64,000 bases of DNA from Frateuria_A sp049727805 (GTDB lineage Bacteria > Pseudomonadota > Gammaproteobacteria > Xanthomonadales > Rhodanobacteraceae). The notes beneath the pieces were generated by a model. It was not told where the DNA came from. It saw only the letters and a list, made by a program, of their open reading frames with translations, and did no database searches. Both the position numbers and the translations under genes were made by a program. The stretch is taken from the NCBI RefSeq assembly GCF_049727805.1, contig NZ_JBCNYA010000024.1, positions 1 through 64,000 on the forward strand. The letters are read 5' to 3'. Position 1 is the stretch's first letter. Each line of letters opens with the position of its first letter. Below are positions 58,686 through 64,000 of the stretch, piece by piece.

Positions 58686-60647
58686 TCAATCCTTCTGCGG
58701 CAGCCGCCGCAGGTTGAATGCGTAGCCGACAGCCAGCACCAGCGCGACGGCGGCCTGCGCGGCGATGGATTGCCAGGTCGGATAGATGCCCAGCACCTCG
58801 ATGCGCGGCAGCGGCGCGGTGAGCACACCGATCCAGCCGGCTTCCTGCAGCGCCGCGATGCCCTTGCCGGTGAGCACGATCGCCAGCAGCGCGATCAGCG
58901 CGGAGCTGGCCGAGAAGAACTTGCCCAGCGGCAGCCGCCGGCTGGTGCGTAGCAGCAGCCAGGCGATCACGGCAAGCGTCAGCGCGCCGGTGCCGATGCC
59001 GGCCAGCAGCCACGCGCGCGGGCCCTCGTTCCACATCGCCACGTAGAACAGGATGGTCTCGAACACCTCGCGATAGACCGAGATGAAGGCCAGGCCAAAC
59101 AGGAACCACGCCGAGCGGTCCAGCGTGGCGGCCATCTTGGCCTTCAGGTACGCCTGCCAGCGCCCGCCCACGCTCTTGCGGTGCATCCACAGGCCCACGC
59201 ACAGCAGCACCGCGGCGGCGAACAGCGAGGACAGCCCTTCGGTCAGCTCGCGCCCGGCGCCGCTGATCGCCACCGCGTAGCTCGCCACCGCCCACGTGGC
59301 CAGTCCGGCGAGCAGCGCCAGGCTCCAGCCGGCGTGCACGTAGCGCAGCATCGCCGGGCGCTCGGCCTTGCGCAGGAACGCCAGCAGGGCGACCACCACC
59401 AGCAGCGCCTCCAGTCCTTCGCGCACCAGGATCGTCCAGGCGCCTAGGAAGGCCGAGGCGGCGTCGGCCGAGCCGCCGGCGAGGGTGGCCTGCGCGCGTT
59501 GCAGCAGCGCATCGGCGGCCTGGCGCCGGGCCGCGACGTCGGCGCCGCGGCCGGCGACCGCGGTGCGATAGGCGCCCATCGCCGTTTCCAGTTCCGCGCG
59601 CAGTGCGCCGTCGCGGGCGTCGAGCTGCGGCTCCGCCGGCTCGACGCCATCGAGGTAGGCGGACAGCGCCAGCCGTTGCGCTTCATCGGTCTGGCCCTGT
59701 TGCCAGGCGGTGAAGCTGGCGGCGAGTTTCGCGCGCGCCAGCGGCAGCCCGGACACCGCCTTCGGCAGCGCGCCCGGATAGGCGCGCAGGTAGCCCAGGA
59801 TCGCCCGTGCCTGCTCCTCGCCCAGCTCCGGCGCGAGCTGCGCCACGCGGGCGCGGGAGAGTTCCTGCAGGTTGCCCAGCCGTGCGCGTGCGGCGGCGTT
59901 GTCCTTCCACGCGCGCGCGCCTTCGCCCGCCTGGTGGGCGTAGGCGAGCGAACCGACGTAGTAGGCGAGCGACCAGCGGTCGTCGACCGGCAGCTGGTCG
60001 GCGTAGCCGGCCATCGCGGTGCCCTTCACGCCCTGGCTGATCGCCTCGAACAATGACAGCACGCTGCGCTGGTCGGCGCGGGTGCGGTCGGTGAAGTCGA
60101 TCGGCGGCGGATCGAGCGCGGCGCCGGCGGGACCGTCGCCCTGGCCGCGGGGTCCGTGGCAGGCGGCGCAGGTCTGCTGGTAGAGCGCGGCGCCGCGCGC
60201 CAGGTGGGGCAGGTGCGCGGGCGCCGTCGGGACCGGGTACGCGGCCAGCAGGGCATCGGCCAGGGCGTGGGCCTGGCGGGCAACGTCGGCGGTCGATGCC
60301 CTGGCGTCGATCAGTCCGACCAGGTGCGTGGCCTGCCCGCGCAGTGCCGCCGAGCCGGGTTGCTCCGGCAGTTGTGCGATGCGCTGGCGAGCGGTGCCGG
60401 CGAACTCGCGCATCTCGGCATATTCGGAGGCGCTGATCACCTGGCCGTCGTGCACGGCGCCGGCGTAGTCGGTGGCCAGGTAGTCGAGCATCTGCCAGGT
60501 CTGGCTGACGTTCTCCGGCGCCTGGGCGTTCGTTGTGGTGGTCGTGGCCGGTGCGTCCGGCGGGGTCTGGGCGAAGGCAGGACACGCCGTCGCCAGCAGG
60601 GCGGAGGCCAGGGCCCGGCTCGCCCACTTGTTGAGAATGCCTATCAT
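58686..60647 (-). CDS. Cytochrome c-FTR1 iron permease fusion
   Basis: A 653-aa protein. After a signal peptide (about 1-25), residues about 120-250 hold a cytochrome c domain with one CAACHG site, then a helical linker and a C-terminal FTR1 permease of seven helices with the two REXXE motifs R409-E-G-L-E413 and R526-E-V-F-E530. FTR1 imports Fe3+ coupled to Fe2+ oxidation; the cytochrome could take those electrons. The ATG at 60647 was chosen for the signal peptide; a TATACT lies just upstream. Confidence 0.9.
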   Translation of the reverse strand: MIGILNKWASRALASALLATACPAFAQTPPDAPATTTTTNAQAPENVSQTWQMLDYLATDYAGAVHDGQVISASEYAEMREFAGTARQRIAQLPEQPGSAALRGQATHLVGLIDARASTADVARQAHALADALLAAYPVPTAPAHLPHLARGAALYQQTCAACHGPRGQGDGPAGAALDPPPIDFTDRTRADQRSVLSLFEAISQGVKGTAMAGYADQLPVDDRWSLAYYVGSLAYAHQAGEGARAWKDNAAARARLGNLQELSRARVAQLAPELGEEQARAILGYLRAYPGALPKAVSGLPLARAKLAASFTAWQQGQTDEAQRLALSAYLDGVEPAEPQLDARDGALRAELETAMGAYRTAVAGRGADVAARRQAADALLQRAQATLAGGSADAASAFLGAWTILVREGLEALLVVVALLAFLRKAERPAMLRYVHAGWSLALLAGLATWAVASYAVAISGAGRELTEGLSSLFAAAVLLCVGLWMHRKSVGGRWQAYLKAKMAATLDRSAWFLFGLAFISVYREVFETILFYVAMWNEGPRAWLLAGIGTGALTLAVIAWLLLRTSRRLPLGKFFSASSALIALLAIVLTGKGIAALQEAGWIGVLTAPLPRIEVLGIYPTWQSIAAQAAVALVLAVGYAFNLRRLPQKD

Positions 60648-60730
60648 TGCGTGAGTATAGGACGGAACCACTCGAGGGGCGGCCGGCGTGTCGGGATGCC
60701 GCAGCGCGTGGCCGCCGTGCATTCGGTGAT

Positions 60731-60770
60731 ACCCAAGAAAAAGGCCGGGACCTTGCCAGGTCCCGGCCTT
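60731..60770 (-). terminator. Intrinsic terminator of gap
   Basis: A perfect 12-bp stem AAGGCCGGGACC/GGTCCCGGCCTT (60741-60770) with a TTGCCA loop is followed on the minus strand by a run of Ts, 41 nt beyond the gap stop codon. Confidence 0.85.
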
Positions 60771-60810
60771 GTGTGCGCAGCGGCTTCCGCGGGGAAGCCG
60801 GGCAGGCGGC

Positions 60811-61812
60811 TTATTTCGCCACCACCCGCACCATTTCCAGGCACTTGTTCGAGTAGCCCCACTCGTTGTCGTACCAGCTCACCAGCTTGACGAAGGTGGG
60901 ATCGAGCGCGATGCCGGCGTCGGCGTCGAAGATCGAGGTGCGCGCATCACCGCGGAAGTCGGTGGCGACGACCTTGTCTTCGGTGTAGCCCAGGATGCCC
61001 TTCAGCGCGCCTTCGGATTGCGCCTTCATCTCGGCGCAGATCTCGGCGTAGGTGGCCGGCTTCTCAAGCTCGACGGTGAGGTCGACGACGGACACGTCCG
61101 AGGTCGGCACGCGGAAGGACATGCCGGTGAGCTTCTTGTTGAGCTCGGGGATCACCACGCCGACGGCCTTCGCCGCGCCGGTGGACGACGGGATGATGTT
61201 CTCCAGGATGCCGCGGCCGCCGCGCCAGTCCTTGTTGGACGGGCCGTCGACGGTCTTCTGGGTGGCGGTGGCGGCGTGCACGGTGGTCATCAGGCCGCGC
61301 TTGATGCCCCACTTGTCGTTGAGCACCTTGGCCAGCGGCGCCAGGCAGTTGGTGGTGCACGAGGCGTTGGAGATGATCGCCTCGCCGGCGTACTTCTGGT
61401 GGTTCACGCCGTAGACGAACATCGGCGTGTCGTCCTTGGACGGCGCCGACTGGATCACCTTCCTCGCGCCCGCGTCCAGGTGCTTCTGGCAGGTGTCCTT
61501 GGTCAGGAACAGGCCGGTGGACTCGATCACGATGTCGGCACCCACCTCGTCCCACTTCAGGTTGGCCGGGTCGCGCTCCTGGGTCAGGCGGATGCGCTTG
61601 CCGTTGACCACCAGGTGGCCGCCCTCGATGGACACCTCGCCCTTGAAGCGGCCGTGCACCGAGTCGTAGCGCAGCATGTAGGCCAGGTAGTCCGGCTCCA
61701 GCAGATCGTTGATGGCGACGATCTCGATGTCCTGGGCGAAATTCTGCACGGCGGCGCGCAGCACGTTGCGACCGATGCGGCCGAAGCCGTTGATGCCGAC
61801 CTTGATGGCCAT
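60811..61812 (-). CDS. gap: Glyceraldehyde-3-phosphate dehydrogenase
   Basis: A 333-aa NAD-dependent glycolytic enzyme. INGFGRIGRN binds NAD, Asp36 favours NAD over NADP, and Cys152 in SNASCTTNC is catalytic, with His in TTVHAAT. AGAGGAAGC precedes the ATG. It stands alone, with a strong terminator. Confidence 0.96.
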   Translation of the reverse strand: MAIKVGINGFGRIGRNVLRAAVQNFAQDIEIVAINDLLEPDYLAYMLRYDSVHGRFKGEVSIEGGHLVVNGKRIRLTQERDPANLKWDEVGADIVIESTGLFLTKDTCQKHLDAGARKVIQSAPSKDDTPMFVYGVNHQKYAGEAIISNASCTTNCLAPLAKVLNDKWGIKRGLMTTVHAATATQKTVDGPSNKDWRGGRGILENIIPSSTGAAKAVGVVIPELNKKLTGMSFRVPTSDVSVVDLTVELEKPATYAEICAEMKAQSEGALKGILGYTEDKVVATDFRGDARTSIFDADAGIALDPTFVKLVSWYDNEWGYSNKCLEMVRVVAK

Positions 61813-61999
61813 GGGCGATGCTTCCTCTGGTTCGGTGAAGGCAGCTGGCGGCCGCGGGGCCGCCGGAGAACGCCCATTTTAGCCCGAACCGGCGCGCGGC
61901 TCGCGGGCATGGCGATAGCTGCCGAGGCACGTATCGCGTCATCGCGCGTTCTTGCGCCCCGCGTGCGAGGATCGCCCGGGGCCGCTGCGGAGCCACGCC

Positions 62000-62866
62000 A
62001 TGCAAGCGCACGTCACGCCGTTCTTCCACGCGTCCACCTCGACCTGGAGCTATCTGGTACGCGATCCGGCCAGCGGCGAGGCCGCGGTGATCGACGCGCC
62101 GCTCGACTTCGACCAAGCCAGCGGCGAGGTGGGCCACGCCAGCGCGGCAGCCATCCTGGAGACGGCCGCCCGCGACGACGCGCGCGTGCGCTGGATCCTG
62201 GAGACCCATGCGCATGCCGACCACCTGTCCGCGGCCGCGTGGCTGAAGGAGCGCACCGGCGCGCAGACCGCGATCGGCGCCGGCATCGTGCAGGTGCAGG
62301 AAACCTTCCGGCGCAAGCTGGGCCTGGACGAGGGCGAGCCGCACCTGGATGCCGGCGCGTTCGACTGCCTGTTGCACGACGGCGACGAACTGCCGCTGGG
62401 CGAGCTGGCCATCCGCGTGGTCGCCACGCCCGGGCACACGCCGGACAGCGTCAGCTACCTGGTGGGCGACGCGGTGTTCGTTGGCGACACGCTGTTCTCG
62501 CCGGCGGCGGGTTCTGCGCGATGCGACTTCCCCGGTGGCGATGCGCACGCGCTGTTCCGCTCCGTCTGGCGCATCTACGGCCTGCCGGCCACGCGGATGT
62601 TCCTGGCGCACGACTACCCGCCCGAGGGCAGTGCGCCGCGCGCCGAAGTGCCGATGGCCGAGCAGCGTGCCGGCAACAAGCACATCCGCGAAGGCGTCGG
62701 GGAGGCCGACTTCGTCGCCATGCGCCGCCAGCGCGACGCCGGACTGCCGCCGCCGCGGCTGTTGTGGCCGGCATTGCAGGTGAACATCCGCGGTGGGCGC
62801 CTGCCGCCGGCGGACACCTACGGCCAGCGCTACCTCAAGTTGCCGCTGCAACTGCGCGACGCCTGA
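62000..62866 (+). CDS. MBL-fold hydrolase, persulfide dioxygenase (ETHE1)-like
   Basis: A 288-aa MBL protein. THAHADHLSAA (His70, His72, Asp74, His75), TPGHTPDSVSY and FVGDTLF bind the metals. The start FFHASTSTWSYLVRDP and LGRCDFPGGDA-type segment (here ARCDFPGGDAHAL) match the ETHE1/BLH family rather than glyoxalase II. These enzymes oxidise glutathione persulfide or related persulfides. GGAG precedes the ATG at 62000. Confidence 0.88.
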   Translation: MQAHVTPFFHASTSTWSYLVRDPASGEAAVIDAPLDFDQASGEVGHASAAAILETAARDDARVRWILETHAHADHLSAAAWLKERTGAQTAIGAGIVQVQETFRRKLGLDEGEPHLDAGAFDCLLHDGDELPLGELAIRVVATPGHTPDSVSYLVGDAVFVGDTLFSPAAGSARCDFPGGDAHALFRSVWRIYGLPATRMFLAHDYPPEGSAPRAEVPMAEQRAGNKHIREGVGEADFVAMRRQRDAGLPPPRLLWPALQVNIRGGRLPPADTYGQRYLKLPLQLRDA

Positions 62867-62901
62867 GGCACACTGGCGGGCTCTTCTCCGCCTGCCTGCC
62901 G

Positions 62902-63699
62902 ATGATGTGCCTGCGCCGTTACGCCGCCTTCCTGCTTGCCTGCTTCCTGCTCGTTCCCGACGCCCGCGCCTGGGGCCCGGAAGGCCACCGCATCGTCGCC
63001 GAACTGGCGCAGCGCCACCTCAGTCCCGCCGCCGAGGCGCAGGTCGAGCGCCTGCTGGCGCCGGAACACACCCGCCGGCTGGCCGATGTCGCCACCTGGG
63101 CCGACGACATCCAGGACGACCCCTCGCAGCAGGCGCTGTGGAAGGCCACCCGCGCCATGCACTACATCAACTTCCGCGATCGCCGCTGCGACTACCAGCC
63201 GCCGCGCGACTGCCGCGACGGGCGCTGCGTGGTCGGCGGCCTGCAGCACTACGTCGCGCTGCTCGCCGATCGCCGCCAGAGCGATGCCGTGCGGCGCGAG
63301 GCGCTCAAGTTCGTGGTGCACTTCGTCGGCGACGTGCACCAGCCGCTGCATGCCGGCTACCGCGACGACAAGGGCGGCAACACCTACCAGGTGCGGTTCC
63401 ATGGCCAGGGCAGCAACCTGCATCGCGTATGGGATTCGGGAATGCTGCGCACCCGCGGGCTGGACTGGCAGGACTACGCGCAGCGGCTGGCCGCGCGCGG
63501 GCCGGTCGCGCTGCCGGCGGCGACCGGTGCGCCCTTCGCCGCCTGGGCGCAGGAGTCGTGCAGGCTCAGCCGCGGCATCTATCCGGGCGGCCATACGGCC
63601 GGCGCCGGCTACGTCCAGGCGCAGCTGCCGCTGGCCGAGCGGCGGCTGCGCGAGGCGGGCCGCCGGCTGGCGGAACTGCTCAACCGCACGCTGGGCTGA
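62902..63699 (+). CDS. S1/P1-type nuclease
   Basis: A 265-aa exported zinc nuclease. The signal peptide ends at ARA|WGPEGH, so Trp becomes the N-terminal zinc ligand, as in S1/P1. ATWADDIQD, HYINF, FVGDVHQPLHAGYRDDKGGN and NLHRVWDSG carry the other zinc ligands. It degrades single-stranded DNA/RNA and 3'-nucleotides in the periplasm or outside the cell. Confidence 0.92.
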   Translation: MMCLRRYAAFLLACFLLVPDARAWGPEGHRIVAELAQRHLSPAAEAQVERLLAPEHTRRLADVATWADDIQDDPSQQALWKATRAMHYINFRDRRCDYQPPRDCRDGRCVVGGLQHYVALLADRRQSDAVRREALKFVVHFVGDVHQPLHAGYRDDKGGNTYQVRFHGQGSNLHRVWDSGMLRTRGLDWQDYAQRLAARGPVALPAATGAPFAAWAQESCRLSRGIYPGGHTAGAGYVQAQLPLAERRLREAGRRLAELLNRTLG

Positions 63700-63776
63700 T
63701 CCGGGGGCCAATCCCGTCACACTGCATACGATTGCAGCCCCTCGCGCCGGCGCCGCCATCTGCTAGCCTCGCCGGC

Positions 63777-64000
63777 ATGAACCCCGAAAACCACCTGCGC
63801 CGCACCAAGATCGTCGCCACCCTCGGCCCCGCCACCGACGCGCCGGGCATGCTCGCGCGGCTGATCGCCGAGGGCGTGGACGTGGTCCGCCTCAACCTCT
63901 CGCACGGCCAGCCGCAGGACCACCGCGCACGCGCGATGGCGGTGCGCGATGCCGCGCAGGCGGCCGGGCGCGAGGTCGGCATCCTGGCCGACCTGCAGGG
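63777..64000 (+). CDS. pyk: Pyruvate kinase (5' part, runs off the window)
   Basis: The first 74 codons of pyruvate kinase are present: RRTKIVATLGPATD at the N terminus, VVRLNLSHGQPQDH and EVGILADLQG, the K+/ADP and Mg-binding start of the A domain. The rest lies beyond 64000. A TAGCCT -10-like hexamer is just upstream. Confidence 0.93.
   Translation, partial: MNPENHLRRTKIVATLGPATDAPGMLARLIAEGVDVVRLNLSHGQPQDHRARAMAVRDAAQAAGREVGILADLQ

Noticed and set aside
58339..59295. A minus-strand frame running from the FTR1 region into the repeat
   Set aside because: It overlaps the FTR1 gene in another frame and is explained by the repeat and high GC.

Overview
The window looks like a chromosomal segment of a GC-rich (about 68-70% G+C) gammaproteobacterium of the Xanthomonadales, most like Rhodanobacteraceae (Rhodanobacter/Dyella type). 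I infer this from the PepSY-PhoP-PhoQ module, the birA-coaX-SPOR order, a TrpS with a C-terminal extension, DUF3182, the ccoNOQP set, and the GC-rich palindromic repeats between genes. No phage, plasmid, IS transposase or CRISPR array is visible.

Layout. 1-616: repeat DNA. 617-6696: DUF885 protein, DUF456 protein, alpha/beta hydrolase plus DUF3182 pair, ferredoxin-NADP reductase, TMEM175-like channel. 6763-10270: dusA, PepSY protein, PhoP-like regulator, PhoQ-like kinase. 10316-16801: small secreted protein, birA, coaX, SPOR protein, tRNA-Thr(TGT), arginase, trpS, two unknowns. 16858-22900: six overlapping or tightly spaced genes (GT2, methyltransferase, ATP-grasp/HAD fusion, WbqC, SMR-type carrier, GT-C-like membrane protein) that look like an envelope-glycan decoration cassette and are the best candidate here for an undescribed system. 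22897-27063: VOC protein and a three-gene 2-oxoacid dehydrogenase operon. 27346-29796: kynA and a POT peptide transporter. 29873-32017: a lower-GC exported beta-propeller/FG-GAP-like protein. 32099-37653: tyrosine catabolism (MarR regulator, hppD, hmgA, fahA) with a lipoprotein and a tiny c-type cytochrome-like protein.

37900-58123 is an oxygen-limitation region. It encodes hemN, an FNR/ANR-type Fe-S regulator, a DUF2238 protein, an MBL/beta-CASP protein, a P-type ATPase, a universal stress protein, an SDR, NnrS, a NirV-like protein, SCO, a DUF559 protein, a CopD-like protein, Tpx, a truncated globin, azurin, CcoS, CcoI, a FixH-like protein, CcoP, CcoQ, CcoO, CcoN and a ferredoxin. I find seven FNR-type dyads (TTGAC-N4-GTCAA or close variants). 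Six of them have a -10-like hexamer about 31-32 bp from the dyad centre on the gene side. The seventh (46020-46033) serves the SDR operon in the same way. The region therefore reads as one local FNR/ANR regulon encoding its own regulator.

58124-58685 is again repeat DNA, including a second copy of the element at 1-355. It is followed by an FTR1 iron permease fused to a cytochrome c domain, gap (with a terminator), an ETHE1-like MBL protein, an S1/P1 nuclease, and the start of pyk running off the right edge.

Start codons were chosen by ribosome-binding sites, signal peptides and promoter spacing. Several genes start with GTG. Functions rest on visible motifs and family knowledge; no database search was run.
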